DNA from: Deroplatys truncata
Lineage: Eukaryota > Arthropoda > Insecta > Mantodea > Mantidae
Direction: 5' to 3'
Length of the DNA: 64,000 bases
NCBI GenBank assembly: GCA_030765065.1
Contig: CM060990.1
Coordinates: 11,283,501 to 11,347,500 of the forward strand
The notes beneath the pieces are model-generated. The model was not told the origin of the DNA. It ran no database searches and saw only the letters and a program-made list of their open reading frames with translations. Each line of letters begins with the position of its first letter. The stretch's first letter is position 1. Of this stretch, positions 1-12,656 are shown in pieces. Position numbers and translations under genes: made by a program.

Positions 1-177
1 GCATGGGTAGCGGAGCGACTGGGCGCGAAGTTTCTGGACCCAAATTCGTGGATTGAAGACTGGGACTACGGACGGGACGGTGTGCACTTAAACCGAAGTG
101 GATCTTCGAAGTTGGCAGCTTTGTTCGGGAGGGTGACGACGTGGAGCGATGGCAGCAAGCGGCAGAAGCAACAGTGA
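1..177 (+). CDS. LINE ORF1 C-terminus (esterase-like), partial
   Basis: Open from base 1 in frame 1 to a TGA at 175-177. The visible 58 residues contain the segment GRDGVHLNRSGSSKLA, whose D-G-V-H matches the catalytic Asp/His block at the end of SGNH/GDSL esterases found in ORF1 proteins of CR1 and L2 elements. The N-terminal part with the nucleophilic serine is outside the window. After the stop the same frame stays open into ORF2, so termination-reinitiation or readthrough is possible in an intact relative. The family reading rests mainly on one motif plus its position directly before ORF2. Confidence 0.6.
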   Translation, partial: AWVAERLGAKFLDPNSWIEDWDYGRDGVHLNRSGSSKLAALFGRVTTWSDGSKRQKQQ

Positions 178-255
178 CAACAACCTCGGAGAAACGAAGA
201 TTCACAGGTAGGGGCTGGCTTTTTAAGGCTGTTACAGGTAAATTGCCGTAGTATT

Positions 256-2973
256 ATGAATAAAGTTGTAGAGTTTTGGAATTTAATGGAGATATGTAAC
301 CAAATGTAATTATAGGTACGGAGTCATGGCTAAATGTTGATATAAATGATGCGGAAGTTTTCAGCTCAGATTACAGTGTGTTTAGGAGGGACAGGGACGG
401 AAGGGGAGGGGGAATTTTTATTTGCGCTAAGTCAGAGTTACAAAGCAAAGCGCTATGGGTAGAAGAGGATGTAGAGATTATGGCAATTGAAATTATTGAT
501 CAAAAAAACGAAGGTAATAATATAACAATAATAGCTTGCTACAGACCACCTAGCGAAACTAATCACAAAACGTTGCATAAATTAATAGAAAAAATCTCTT
601 CCGTAAAGGGAAACGTTATTGTAGCAGGGGATGTAAATCTGCCAAATGTAAACTGGAAAGGTCAGTTAATAGGAGGCGAAGACCAAAATCTTGTTAATTT
701 TCTGGTTTGGGAACAGGGTTTGTTGCAAGTCGTTAACACAAGTACTCGGCAATCAGCCTTACTAGATGTATTTTTATGCAGGCCTCAGTCTTTGTTTGCT
801 GAATGTGAGGTCTTGCCAGGTATCAGTGACCACCATTGTGTGCAATTAGATGTAAGCTGGGGGGGACGATTGAACCGGTTTGAATTAGAACAAACATCAA
901 TTAGCTGGAATTTCCAGAAAGCGGACGGGGCTGCTATTCAGAATTTTCTACGCGAGCAATATTGGTCTTTCGTAAAATCTGCCACTAGTGTAAATGAAGC
1001 CTGGGCTAGCTTCAAAACACTTACTTCGGAAGCAATTATGAAACATCTACCTTTTAAATTTATGAAAAATAACGCTGATCCAGAATTTTATACAAAACGT
1101 ATTAGGTCACTTAAAAGGAAAACAAGGCGCGCGTATCATAAAAGGAGGAAATCAGAATGGCATTTTATTAAATTTAAAGAACTAACCAAGAATTTACAAA
1201 ACGAAAAGTTGCAAGCGCAGGAGCGGTTCTTAGAACAAATTTTAAATAAGGAAAGTGATGGATGGAAAGCATTTTACAATTATGTGAGGAGACGCAGGGG
1301 TAATAAAGAAGGCATACCAGATTTCAAAGTTAACGGGACTGCCGTAATAAATGATAAGGAAAAGGCGAACATATTAAATGCACATTTTGTATCGGTGTTT
1401 CATCAAATGGATGATAGTCCTGAACGGGAAAATAGGAGTGGTGGAGAATCGCTATTTGAAATAATGGCGCCAAAATTACGTAAAAGGATCAAGATGCTAC
1501 AGAATCGAAAATCAAGAGGGCCGGACAACGTACCTACTGAAATATTAAAAATAGGGGGAGAAGCCATGATTCCCTACCTAATGCTCTTGTTTAACATGTC
1601 AATTAACAACCGTGCACTACCGGAAGACTGGAAATCCGCTATTGTAGTTCCAATATACAAAGGGGGTAATAAAACAGAAATAAATAATTATCGGCCTGTC
1701 AGCCTAACGTCGGTAGTGTGTAAAGTAATGGAGCATCTAATTGCAGAATACATACGGGAGGAATTAGAAAACAAACAGTGGTTCAACAAAGCGCAACATG
1801 GGTTTAGATCCGGGTATTCATGTGAAAGTCAAACAACTTCATTAATTCAAGATTTGGCAGATGAGGTGGATGCAGGGGGAAGGACTGATGCAGTGGTGAT
1901 AGATTTTTCTAAAGCTTTTGACGTAGTGCCACATAGTTTACTCATCCGGAAACTAGCAAATGCGGGACTTGATAATCGCGTTGTATTGTGGGTAGAACAA
2001 TTTTTGAAAGGGAGGACGCAAAGAGTAAGAGTAGGTAGAGAACTGTCAGAAGGGGGGACCGTAAGTTCGGGCGTGCCCCAAGGCTCGGTACTGGGCCCGT
2101 TACTGTCTGTTTCTTATCTTTGTTAATGATATCCATATAAACATTAAATGCCAGATAAGACTGTTCGCAGACGATTGTATTATTTACAATAAGATTAGGA
2201 ATTCCATGCATGAGACTGCTCTTCAGGACGACCTAAATGAAATCAGGCGGTGGGCCGAAGCAAACAAAATGACAATTAATGCTGGGAAAAGTAAGTCCAT
2301 TGTTTTTAGCAGAACTAAGGGGAAGATTATACATAACTATCAAATGGGCGGGGAACCAATTCCACAGGTGGACAGCTGCAAATATTTGGGAGTGTGCTTG
2401 TCAAGTAATGCTGGATGGGCGGAACAGATAAATAGTACATCTAGGAAAGCGTGGAAAGCATTGCATTTCGTAATGAGAATACTGAAAAAGGGGAGCGCAA
2501 AGACCAGGGAACTAGCCTACAAATCTTTAGTGCGGCCGGTTATGGAATATGGAGTAGCATGTTGGGACCCATACAGAGTCAATCAGATTGATTGCTTAGA
2601 AAAAGTACAGAGAAGGGCTATAAAATTCATAAGGAGGGGTAAAGATTTTGGGTTTTCAAAAGGTGAAGAGAATGAATGGGAACCGCTAAAAGTTAGGCGT
2701 AAAAAACATAGATTAGTTGCGTTATTTAAAGCTTATACTGGTTCAAATGCTTGGGCGGATCTTAGAGAAAGGTTAGAGAATCCAGCACACTACGGTCGAA
2801 ACGATCATCTGTTTAAAATTAGGGGCAGAAAGTGCAGAACCGACGTGGGAAAATTTTCTTTTGTTAATAGAACCATTGAGGAATGGAATGAATTGCCTGT
2901 AGCAGACTTTCAGGGCTGTCCTCTGACCTTAAAGCAGTTCAGAAATAATATTAGCAGAATAAATGTTGGTTAA
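256..2973 (+). pseudogene. LINE ORF2: endonuclease-reverse transcriptase, two frameshifts
   Basis: Encodes the enzyme that nicks target DNA and reverse-transcribes the LINE RNA. Visible in order: endonuclease with AGDVNLPNVNW (about 622-656) and the catalytic SDHH (about 825-836); reverse transcriptase with RPVSLTSV (about 1691), IDFSKAFD (about 1899), GVPQGSVLGPLL (about 2070) and FADD (about 2164); then a C-terminal region with a KYLGV segment and a terminal stop at 2971-2973. The first ATG in frame is at 256, but the frame is open from 178. A one-base loss near 300 shifts the start relative to the body. At 2103-2110 a tandem CTGT duplication shifts the frame just before the catalytic FADD. 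The element is defective but not old: few other lesions are visible. Confidence 0.85.
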
Positions 2974-3054
2974 TTAACTAGTGTACTCATTTCACAAACT
3001 ATACTATTAAAGTTGACACTACCAGGTTGAAAATACTGGTAACTAAATATAAGG

Positions 3055-3245
3055 ACCAATTGTAAATAGTTAAGTACCTCGAAAATAGTTACGTACTTTG
3101 TAAATTGTTAAGTACCTTGTAGATAGTTAAGTAAATTGAGAATAGTTAAGTAAATTGTGAATAGTTAAGTAAATTGTGAATAGTGAAGTAAATGGTGAAT
3201 AGTTAAGTAATTGTGAATAGTTAAGTAAACTATAAATGGTTCAGT
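3055..3245 (+). repeat. LINE 3' UTR minisatellite, about 18-20 bp unit
   Basis: About ten imperfect head-to-tail copies of a unit resembling AATAGTTAAGTAAATTGTG lie between the ORF2 stop and the element tail. No reading frame is present. Such 3' UTR arrays are known in several LINE families. This one could be diagnostic of the subfamily. Confidence 0.8.
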
Positions 3246-3393
3246 AATTAGGGATTTTAAAAGCTTCGTTAATATTTAAAATTAATCATTTTGTATTGTT
3301 AGTCTTGTTTATTATTATTATTATTGTAAGCTAGTCATGGTGATGTAAACTTTGTACGGTTTAATTCTGCCACCGGGAAGTACCCAATTGCAG

Positions 3394-3429
3394 AATAAAT
3401 AAATACATACATACATACATACATACATA
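3394..3429 (+). repeat. LINE 3' tail, AATAAA then (TACA)n
   Basis: AATAAATAAA runs directly into TACA tetranucleotide repeats that stop exactly where PolB sequence begins. L2/CR1-type elements end in short tandem repeats rather than a pure poly(A), which fits. Confidence 0.75.
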
Positions 3430-3430
3430 C

Positions 3431-5338
3431 AAGACGTCCCATGAAGTGACGTAATCATAGGGAAATACACCCTTACGTGTCATCAACTTCATCTTGTCTT
3501 CTCCAAAGTACTTCACTGTTTCAGGGTACGATGTTAGATTTTTTACCAGCTTATCCAAGCTTGTACTCAGGAACCGAAAACTATCTACAAACCGGAGCTT
3601 TATATCTCCTACATACTTGGAGAATGATATATAGCTTTCTTCAGAGCTAGCAATTACTTCCACCCGCTCACTTGTACATCCCAGCTCCTTAACAATGAAA
3701 TGAGAGTCATACCCACTGAGGTTGTGCATGAAGACTGGAATATATTTAGGTGTTTTGCAGGTTAAATTACATTCATTATGCAGACTTCCCCGATATTCAC
3801 CACTGATGTGATCATGGTCGCGTACTTTATAGTTCTCTTCAGTAAAGGTTTTTCCACACAAGTAGCATACTGTAGAGGCGTTGAAATCCATCTGCTGTTG
3901 ACCTGTAAGTTTCAGAGGCATGACGCATTTGTATATATTATTAATCTCCTTTGCAAGGAATGACAGGTATTCCATAAACTTCTGAGCAGCATCAACACCA
4001 CGATATACATAGGGATGCTTAGGAAGACCAGTTTCCAGATGTTCAACGTTGGTTGATGGTTTAACGTAAACGCAGAAACTCATGGGAACATGCTGCTGAT
4101 AAGGAGATGTATATGAAGTTTCAGGATTGAGGGACATGTATGACATGGAGCGAGAATGCTTTCAAAGTCTGCGTAGATGACGTAAGGTAGTTTCAACATC
4201 CTTTCAAAATTTTTAAACTGTACAATTGATTTCTCCTTTGTAGGCATAACTACCCTTGCAACACCATGCTGATTACAGATGGTGGCATGTTCTTGTAGTT
4301 TTTCCAGTCCACTTTGTCCATATCGATCGTCAAAATGTGTAAAAGAACGCTTACAGGTATAAACACGTTCCTTACATTTGGTGTTCTGACATCGAATAAG
4401 TTTTTCAAAATTCTTTATATAAACGTAGTGATGTCTATCCATACTGTCACTCAATAGCAGGAGGTCACGATGGTCAGCTAGTTCAATCTCAGCAACCTTT
4501 ATCGGATACACTTCATGCTTCTCATCCAGACCGAAGACGTTGATAGACATCCTGTTAAGCTTCTCAAATTTAGGCATTTGAGAAAGGGGCGTAGGGTAGG
4601 AAACACATCTGAAGTCGTACTTATCTTGGAGTTGTTCGTATTTGCTCACCCGTTGTGCATTCTTCTCAACGAACTTAGCTAATACAGAATACATAAAGCA
4701 TAGCTCATCAGTTAAATTCTGGATGTTAATGCAGGCTTTTCTTGCTTCAACAGATGGCGGTAGTGGTATGTAGCTACTTCCTCGTAACGGGTTGTACTTG
4801 TTGATACGAAGTCGAACTCCTTCCACAGCAAGCAGAGCCCATTTGCTACCCTTAAGCTGAGACTCCTCCATTTCAGTAACCATCCTCTTCATTTTCGTTT
4901 CCAACATGGAGTACAGGTCCGTTTCTACGAAAACAGCTTGATTCCGTGTTTTAAATGTTTTGTCGCAGGTTTCTCCGACACTGTTAACAAATCTACACTC
5001 AGCTAACAGATTAATTTTCACACTTTTGTGAATACCAAGCTCTTTATGTACAGCCTGGATTATCCGTGTTTCGCCTCATGCAGGTATATATTAAGGTCCT
5101 TAGCTGATTCACAACGTATAAAATATGATTTCAAGCGTCCATTGAATGAAGTTTCATATTCTTTCATGTCACAGTCGTCTAATGCAGAAAATAACTCATG
5201 CTTTGTCGGTTCTAATCTACGTTTCTTCTCAGATCTGTTTATTTCACACGCATCTTCGTGTCGACGACCCTTATAACTGTCTTTGAAGGCTACATTACAA
5301 TATTTACATTCGAAGGAGTTTTACAACGTAGCTCATGT
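3431..5338 (-). pseudogene. Family B DNA polymerase, unit I left arm, truncated
   Basis: Protein-primed-type PolB of the kind carried by Polintons and related viruses. Reading the minus strand: the end of an N-terminal zinc-finger region (5338 to about 5230), a long N-terminal domain, the 3'-5' exonuclease motif YADFES (about 4165-4185), a C-x-x-C...HDH...H-x-x-CN treble-clef insertion (about 3770-3870) and HNLSGYDSHF, the second exonuclease motif (about 3690-3725). The polymerase domain is missing because the LINE interrupts at 3430. A one-base loss near 5068 and a further shift near 4080-4146 break the frame. The 5' end stops inside the zinc finger at about 5338, so this copy has no promoter. 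Over the stretches I compared it is almost identical to the plus-strand copy at 8737-12439. Confidence 0.85.
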
Positions 5339-6700
5339 CACTTCCTCTCTTCCCCCAACCTACAGTAGGTGAGGGGAAATACATACGTTTACAGACCTTT
5401 CTGTTTGGCGGTCTTTACCAAAAACATTTCTATTATTACCGATTATATCCTTGGAATGTCGCGCGTTATTGATTGTTGTTCCAAGTCGGGCTGGAGGACT
5501 AGGATTGAATCCAGTGACATGAATACAAAGTCATCTTCGAATAAAATAAAAAAGTAATTAAAATAAAACGGTGAATGTACGATATTACATTTATATCAGT
5601 AACTAATTTCTTTGTTATGTATATTTGGGCATCTGTCATCCTGACGAATATTATATCTCTTAGATGAATGTATGACTAAAATGGTGGTGTGAGCGTAAAT
5701 AACTAAATTACGTAAGACGCTGACGAGCGCTGCGTAGGTATATGCAGGACACTACGTATAGCTCCGAACCTTACGGCGTGCTGTGCCGAACTGAGTGGTC
5801 TCGCCTCTCTCTCAGTGCGTCTGTCCCGCCTCCCCCTTCTGCCTCTTTCTCAGTGCTTGGTACTCATGACACGGTCTACTTTACCGCCATCTGGTGGACG
5901 GTGAAAGAAGGTCTTCTCTGTACCTCGCACTGTCGGGCGCTCGCTTCCTTACCGACATGTAAGGGACGCTAAAAGAATGCCTTCTCTGCCACATGCCTGC
6001 GTTTGCGGAAAAGACGGCTGAAATGGCCATGTTAGCTTTCCGACACATGAAGACAGCCATTATAGTTGTTAACGCTCGCTCGGTTTTAAAAGAAATTAAA
6101 AAATAGATTGCAAGGCATTATCTTTAACAAAGGAAGTCTTAAAAATGAAAATATAACAATCTTTATACTAAATACAAATAACGGGCATGGCAACTTTAAA
6201 AATGTTGATACTTTAAGCTAAAAAAATATAATACATTTATTAAAACATTTCCTAATTCGATTCTACAAGCTTAAAATCGGAGTAAAGCTGAAAAAAATTA
6301 TTGCTCGTAATTGCTGGCAAATGCAGCGGTTTTAAAAATAAACGAACATTAAAACGTATAAAAATGCATATTGTACACTGATTCTTTGAAGAATGATGGA
6401 GATGAGAGGAAGAAATTATTTAACAAATCACTAAATAATAGGGTATATACATGAATTTAATTAAATAAGGGTGGAAAAACTTCTACGCTATTTCCAAAGT
6501 ATTTCAACGATGAAATTTTAGATTATCTTTGCGAGCGTAGTGAGTACGTTGGCATGAAACTTCTGTATATGACGCTAGAATATACTTCTCTTTTGTTATG
6601 AGATGCATAAAATGTACATGTCTCGACATGTCGGCGATAGTCAAACTGTCCTCAACTGTGACGTCATATGGTGAAAGTTAACGTGTTTAAGCATTGTCGA
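5339..6700. other. Unit I spacer, non-coding
   Basis: No gene recognised. About 5410-5710 matches 40720-41035 in unit II (shared block around GTGACATGAATACAAA), and 6070-6530 matches 41360-41850. A stretch at about 5700-6050 has GC-rich, CpG-containing sequence with no counterpart I could follow. The short open frames here lack any family resemblance. Confidence 0.6.
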
Positions 6701-7985
6701 CCGCGAATGAGGTCTGTTTTTTACTGTTTGGATCAGTCAATAATGTCAGCGCTTTGCATTCGAGAGGTCTCGGATTCGATTCCCGTAGGGACGAGCACTC
6801 TGGCCATAGGTTTCTCACGATTTTCGCTGGTCTGCTGACGAATGCTGGAGTGGTGTTTGCTATCACGATTCCCTTTCAATCCATTTTATTTACATTTTTC
6901 ACGTAAATTTCTAGGGTTCAAGGGTTAGATTTCTGTCTGTCGCTTACTCTAATCTCGGATTTTTCGTGATTTTTCATGGTTGGATGGGTGAATTCTGTGA
7001 TTATGTATTCTACCCGATTTCCTTTCATTCTGATTCATTTGAATTTTTCACGTAAGCTTCTGGGGTTCAGGGGTTAGATTTCTGTCTGTCGCTTACTCTA
7101 ATCCCGATTTTTTCGTAGTTTTTCCTGGTCTGCTGCCGAATGCTGGAGTGGTGTATGCTATCACGATTTCCTTTCATTCTATTTCATTTGTATCTTTCAC
7201 GTAAATTTCTATGGTTCAGGGGTTAGATTTCAATCAATTGTTTACTCTGATCACGGATCTTTGCATGGTTTTTTCCTGGTCTGCTGCCGAATGCTGTAGT
7301 GGTATTTGCTATCAAGATTTTCTTTCATTTGCATCTTTATGCTTCTAGAATCCGTTGTTTGATTTCTCTAGCGGTCGCACACTCTATCCTGGGATTTTGC
7401 ATGGTTTTCCCTGGTCTGCAAGCGAATGTCTGAGTGGTTTCCCATCTATCACGATTTTCTTTCATTTTATTTGACTTACATCTTTCACGAGCGCAACCTG
7501 ATGGTTTTCCTCGTTCGATTGCCGTTGGTTGTTCACTCTGACATATTTTTCGTGGTTTTCCCTGGTCTGTAGGCGAATGTCTGGGTGGTTTCTCATCTAT
7601 CACGATTTTATTGCATTTTTATTTGATATACATCTTAAGCTATGTGCTTCTAAGGTCCTTTGTTTGATTCCTGTTGGTTGATCACTCTGACATCATATTT
7701 TTTATGGTTTTCCCTGGTCTGCAGGCGAATGCTTGAGTGGTTTCTCATCGAATCCGATTTCCTTTCATTCTATATAATTTGTATCTTTTACGTGTGCATT
7801 TAGAGTCCCTGGTTCGAGTCCCGTTGGACGCTCGCTCTGACATATTTTTCATGGTTTTCCATGGTCTGCAGGCGAATGCCTGAGAGGTGTATGCTATCAC
7901 GATTTCCTTTCATTTGCATCTTTGTGCTTCTAGGTTTCGTTGCGCAGAGGGAATGCTTGCCTCTTGATCGGGCAACGGATCGTTC
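6700..7985 (+). repeat. SINE-like tandem array in unit I spacer, about 8 units of 120-180 bp
   Basis: The array begins with a tRNA-like B-box stretch (GGATTCGATTCCCG at about 6772). Segments then recur that carry CTCACTCTGAC...TTTTTCGTG, TGGTCTGCAGGCGAATGCC and CACGATTTCCTTTCATT. The same blocks make up the body of the single SINE at 52296-52560, so the array looks like a SINE whose 3' body was tandemly amplified. Unit II has the homologous array at 42050-43095, and both end in the same TTGTGCTTCTAGGTT / TTGCGCA sequence. Confidence 0.75.
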
Positions 7986-8164
7986 ATCACCTTCACGAGT
8001 CAAGCTCTCCGAATCTGTACGATTATAGTCGAACAATACATACATCTTCACAATACTTTACACTTTCTCTAAACATACGAAGCTACAGGGAGACGCTCAA
8101 ACATCAGTGTAACACGAATTGAAATATAAGAGCTTACACGCTTCATCACCGTTTTTTAGTATTA

Positions 8165-8725
8165 ATAATCAGGATATAATTGATCTAAAAAGGTTCGTGC
8201 TTCCTCTATAAATAGAGCGAACTTGCGTATTGAACTTCATTCTGTTAATCATCTCCGAGGTGACTACATCGTTGTTCTCCTAGAAAATAAGCGACCTTCT
8301 AAATTGTTATCAAGGTAAAGAGGCTAACATTTCTTGAAGAAGGGTTAATACGTTATATAATTGATTTAAAAAGGTTCGTGCTTCCTCTATAAATAAAGCG
8401 ACCTCTAGCATTGAAATTCATTCTGTTGATCATCTCTGAGGTGTTAACATCGCTGTTCTCTCAGAAAATAATCAACCTTCTAAAGCGTTATCAAGGTAAA
8501 GAGGCGTACATTTCCTTGAAGAAGGGTTAATACGTTATATAATTGATCCAAAAAGGTTCGTGCTTCCTCTATAAATAGAGCGACCTCTAGCATTGAAATT
8601 CATTGTGTTGATCATCTCTGAGGTGTTAACATCGCTGTTCTCTCAGAAAATAATCAACCTTCTAAGGCGTTATCAAGGCAAAGAGGCGTACATTTCCTTG
8701 AAGAAAGGTTAATACCTTATTATAT
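8165..8725 (+). promoter_or_regulatory. Three tandem ~181-bp promoter repeats upstream of PolB (+), unit I
   Basis: Three direct repeats, each with GGTTCGTGC, then CTATAAATAG or its variant (8206-8215, 8387-8396, 8569-8578), then about 28 bp later TTCATTCTG or TTCATTGTG, which fits an arthropod initiator. Each unit ends in a conserved AAAATAAT..ACCTTCTAA..TTATCAAGG block. Spacing is 181-182 bp. The last copy lies about 160 bp before the PolB start position. TATA plus initiator spacing suggests RNA polymerase II promoters present in multiple copies. The activity is inferred, not shown. Confidence 0.7.
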
Positions 8726-8736
8726 CAAGAAGAAAA

Positions 8737-11700
8737 ATTAATAAGTCCTCATATAACGATATCATTCCTAGTGCCTCAGGATATTCTTGTGGTAAATGCT
8801 GTAAGAAGTTCCTCCGTGGTTATGATAAAAGACGACATGAGCTACGTTGTAAAAAGCTCTTCGAGTGTAAATATTGTAATTAAGCCTTCAAGGACAGTTA
8901 TAAGGGTCGTCGACACGAAGATGCGTGTGAAATAAACAGACCTGAGAAGAAACGTAGATTAGAACCGACAAAGCTTGAGTTATTTTCTGCATTAGACGAC
9001 TGTGACATGAAAGAATATGAAACTTCATTCAATGGACGCTTGAAATCATATTTTATACGTTGTGAATCAGCTAAGGACCTGAATATATACCTGCATGAGG
9101 CGAAACATCGGATAATCCAGGCTGTACATAAAGAGCTTGGTATTCACAAAAGTGTGAAAATTAATCTGTTAGCTGAGTGTAGATTTGTTAACAGTGTCGA
9201 GAAACCTACGACAAAACATTAAAAACACGGAATCAAGCTGTTTTCTTAGAAACGGACCTGGACTCCATGTTGGAAACGAAAATGAAGAAGATGGTTACTG
9301 AAATGGAGGAGTCTCAGCTTAAGGGTAGCAACTGGGCTCTGCTTGCTTTGGAAGGAGTTCGACTTCGTATCAACAAGTACAACCCGTTACGAGGAAGTAG
9401 CTACATACCACTACCGCCATCTGTTGAAGCAAGAAAAGCCTGCATTAACATCCAGAATTTAACTGATGAGCTATGCTTTATGTATTCTGTATTAGCTAAG
9501 TTCGTTGGGAAGGATGCACAACGGGTGAGCAAATACGAACAACTCCAAGATAAGTACGACTTCAGATGTGTTTCCTACCCTACGCCCCTTTCTCAAATGC
9601 CTAAATTTGAGAAGCTTAACAGGATGTCTATCAACGTCTTCGGTCTGGATGAGAAGCATGAAGTGTATCCGATAAAGGTTGCTGAGATTGAACTAGCTGA
9701 CCATCGTGACCTCCTGCTATTGAGTGACAGTATGGATAGACATCACTACGTTTATATAAAGAATTTTGAAAAACTTATTCGATGTCAGAAAACCAAATGT
9801 AAGGAACGTGTTTATACCTGTAAGCGTTCTTTTACACATTTTTACGATCGATATGGACAAAGTGGACTGGAAAAACTACAAGAACATGCCACCATCTGTA
9901 ATCAGCATAGTGTTGCAAGGGTAGTTATGCCTACAAAGGAGAAATCAATTGTACAGTTTAAAAATTTTGAAAGGATGTTGAAACTACCTTACGTCATCTA
10001 CGCAGACTTTGAAAGCATTCTCGCTCCATGTCATACATGTCTCCCCAATCCTGAAACTTCATATACATCTCCCTTATCAGCAGCATGTTCCCACGAGTTT
10101 CTGCGTTTACGTTAAACCATCAACCAACGTTGAACATCTGGAAACTGGTCTTCGTAAGCATCCCTATGTATATCGTGGTGTTGATGCTGCTCAGAAGTTT
10201 ATGGAATACCTGTCATTCCTTGCAAAGGAGATTAATAATATATACAAATGCGTCATGCCTCTGAAACTTACAGGTCAACAGCAGATGGATTTCAACGCCT
10301 CTACAGTATGCTACTTGTGTGGAAAAACCTTTACTGAAGAGAACTATAAAGTACGCGACCATGATCACATCAGTGGTGAATATCGGGGAAGTCTGCATAA
10401 TGCATGTAATTTAACCTGCAAAACACCTAAATATATTCCAGTCTTCATGCACAACCTCAGTGGGTATGACTCTCATTTCATTGTTAAGGAGCTGGGATGT
10501 ACAAGTGAGCGGGTGGAAGTAATTGCTAGCTCTGAAGAAAGCTATATATCATTCTCCAAGTATGTAGGAGATATAAAGCTCCGGTTTGTAGATAGTTTTC
10601 GGTTCCTGAGTACAAGCTTGGATAAGCTGGTAAAAAATCTAACATCGTACCCTGAAACAGTGAAGTACTTTGGAGAAGACAAGATGAAGTTGATGACACG
10701 TAAGGGTGTATTTCCCTATGATTACGTCACTTCATGGGACGTCTTGAACGAAACCGGCCTGCCTCCTAAGAACTACTTCTACAATAAACTGAATGAAGAA
10801 GAAATTAGTGATGCTAACTACGAACATGCTAGAAATGTATGGAGACTGTTCAATGTGAGAAACCTGGGAGAATACAGTGACCTTTACTTAATATCTGATG
10901 TACTTCTTCTAGCTGATGTCTTTGAGACATTTAGAGATCAAACTCTCAAAACGCATAAAGTCGATCCAGCACATTATTTTACCGCTCCAGGACTTACATG
11001 GGACGCCATGTTACTGTATACTGGAATCGAACTGGAACTGTTGCAAGATTATGAGCAACTACTCATGGTGGAATCAGGCATAAGAGGAGGTTTATGCCAA
11101 GTGTCCCATCGGTATGCAGAGGCTAATAACACTTACATGGATAAGTTTGATCCGTCGAGACCAACCCAATTTATCACATACGAGGACGCCAATAACCAAT
11201 ATGGGTGGACCATGTGTCACGCCCTTCCTTTTGGTGGATTTCAGTGCGTTTCGCCTGAAGAAATCGACATAGAAAGGCTACAAGAAGATGATGCTCATGG
11301 ATATATATTACAAGTCGACATTGAGTATCCTACAGAACTTCACGATCTGCATAACGATTTACCATTCCTGCCTGAGTGTCTGAAACCAAAGGACTCGACT
11401 ACAAAGAAACTGATACCTCACCTTGGACCTCGAAAGAAGTATGTAGTACATTACATGACTTTGAAGCAAGCTCTTAATCATGGACTACGGTTAACAAAAA
11501 TTCATCGTGTGCTACAATTTCGACAGTCACAGTGGTTAAAACCATATGTGGAATTTAATAACAGACTACGACAACAAGCTGCAAATGATTTTGAGAAGGA
11601 TCGCTAGAAACTGTTTAAAAAACGCCATGTTTGGAAAAACAATGGAGAACCTTCGTAATCGTGTGGATATCCGGTTGGTGACAAACGAGAAGACTCTGGA

Positions 11701-12439
11701 AAAGTTAATTGCAAAGCCTACGTTTATCGACAGGACGATATACGCTTCTAATCTAGCTGCTGTGCATATGGCCTCTCGTCAGATCGTGTTCAACGAGCCT
11801 ATATACATCGGTATGAGTGTGTTGGATATCTCCAAGACATTAATGTATAACTATCATTACGACGTGTTGTTGCCTTATTATGGAGCTGAAAACCTGAAGC
11901 TTATGTATATGGACACTGATTCGTTCATTCATCGTGTTACTACTGAAGATGTGTTCCACGACAAGCTACGTTTTCTCGAACACTTAAATACAGCTGATTA
12001 CCCTGTCAACCATATATGCTATTCAGCTCTAAACAAGAAGGTGTTGGGAAAATTTAAAGATGAGGCTAATGGTAAAATCATCCTACGCTTTGTTGGACTA
12101 CGTCCTAAGAAGTATGCCTTAGATATTCAAGGTTCAATGATAAAAAAGATTAAAGGTATAAAACGTAGCGCTATTAAGCAGTACATTTCGTTTGACAGCT
12201 ATACAGACTGTCTTAAAACCGGAGAAATCATCAGAACACCTATGAATCTGATCCTGTCTCGGGAGCATGCTCTTGCCACAGTGCAAGTGAATAAAATTGC
12301 ATTGACTCCGTTTGATGATAAAAGAATTATTGCTGAGGATGGAATAACGACATATGCGTATGGACATTACGCCATTACATTACGCCATTACAAACAGTGC
12401 TTAAAAGATTGTAAGTCAAAGATAAAGATTTTCTCGTGA
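8737..12439 (+). pseudogene. Family B DNA polymerase, unit I right arm, full length but broken
   Basis: The most complete PolB here, about 1,230 codons. Order: N-terminal Cys/His zinc fingers (about 8780-8930), exonuclease motif YADFES (about 10000-10017), treble-clef C-x-x-C...HDH...CN insertion (about 10307-10410), HNLSGYDSHF (about 10450-10480), polymerase motif A region around DANNQYGW (about 11186-11210), motif B region around GKTMENLRNR (about 11632-11660) and motif C YMDTDSF (about 11906-11926, with both aspartates kept). Breaks: the start ATG (present in unit II) reads ATT at 8737; TAA at 8881-8883 in the zinc finger; one base lost near 9198; an extra C near 10070; TAG at 11605-11607; an extra A near 11620. 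It would copy the element's DNA in an intact relative. Two AATAAA signals follow at 12657-12673. Confidence 0.9.
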
Positions 12440-12656
12440 GTCTACAATCTTAAAAATATGAAGGTTATCCGTGTGCTGTATATGCAGCTAGCTGACGAGC
12501 TATGAAGAAAGAAGAAGATGGAAGGGAAGGTGGTAAACCTGCCATTAGGAGCAATCCTAGTGCTAGTCTCAAGCCTAGATAAAAAGGGGAGAGACACCTA
12601 CAACGAACTAAAATAGAGGTATGTTGGCGTAAACTTTTCAATTAAAACTCTCGAAT

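Larger units (their letters stand above)
1..3429 (+). mobile_element. L2/CR1-type LINE, 5' end outside window, inserted in PolB relic
   Basis: Non-LTR retrotransposon. It shows the end of ORF1 with an esterase-type D-x-x-H block, ORF2 with an apurinic-type endonuclease followed by reverse transcriptase, a 3' UTR minisatellite, and a tail of AATAAATAAA followed by TACA repeats. An ORF1 with an SGNH/GDSL-like end together with this ORF2 layout is typical of L2/CR1 elements. At about 3430 the sequence switches abruptly to a PolB pseudogene in the opposite orientation, at a point that is continuous in the second PolB copy (about 10745). The element therefore landed inside that gene. The other junction and target duplication lie outside the window. 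Confidence 0.88.

Noticed and set aside
6694-6906. 70-codon plus-strand frame and similar frames in 42.0-43.1 kb
   Set aside because: Lie within SINE-like tandem units; the coding look comes from the repeat.
10213-10398. 61-codon frame opposite PolB (also 3778-3963)
   Set aside because: Antisense shadow of the conserved treble-clef region, identical in both arms only because the arms are duplicates.
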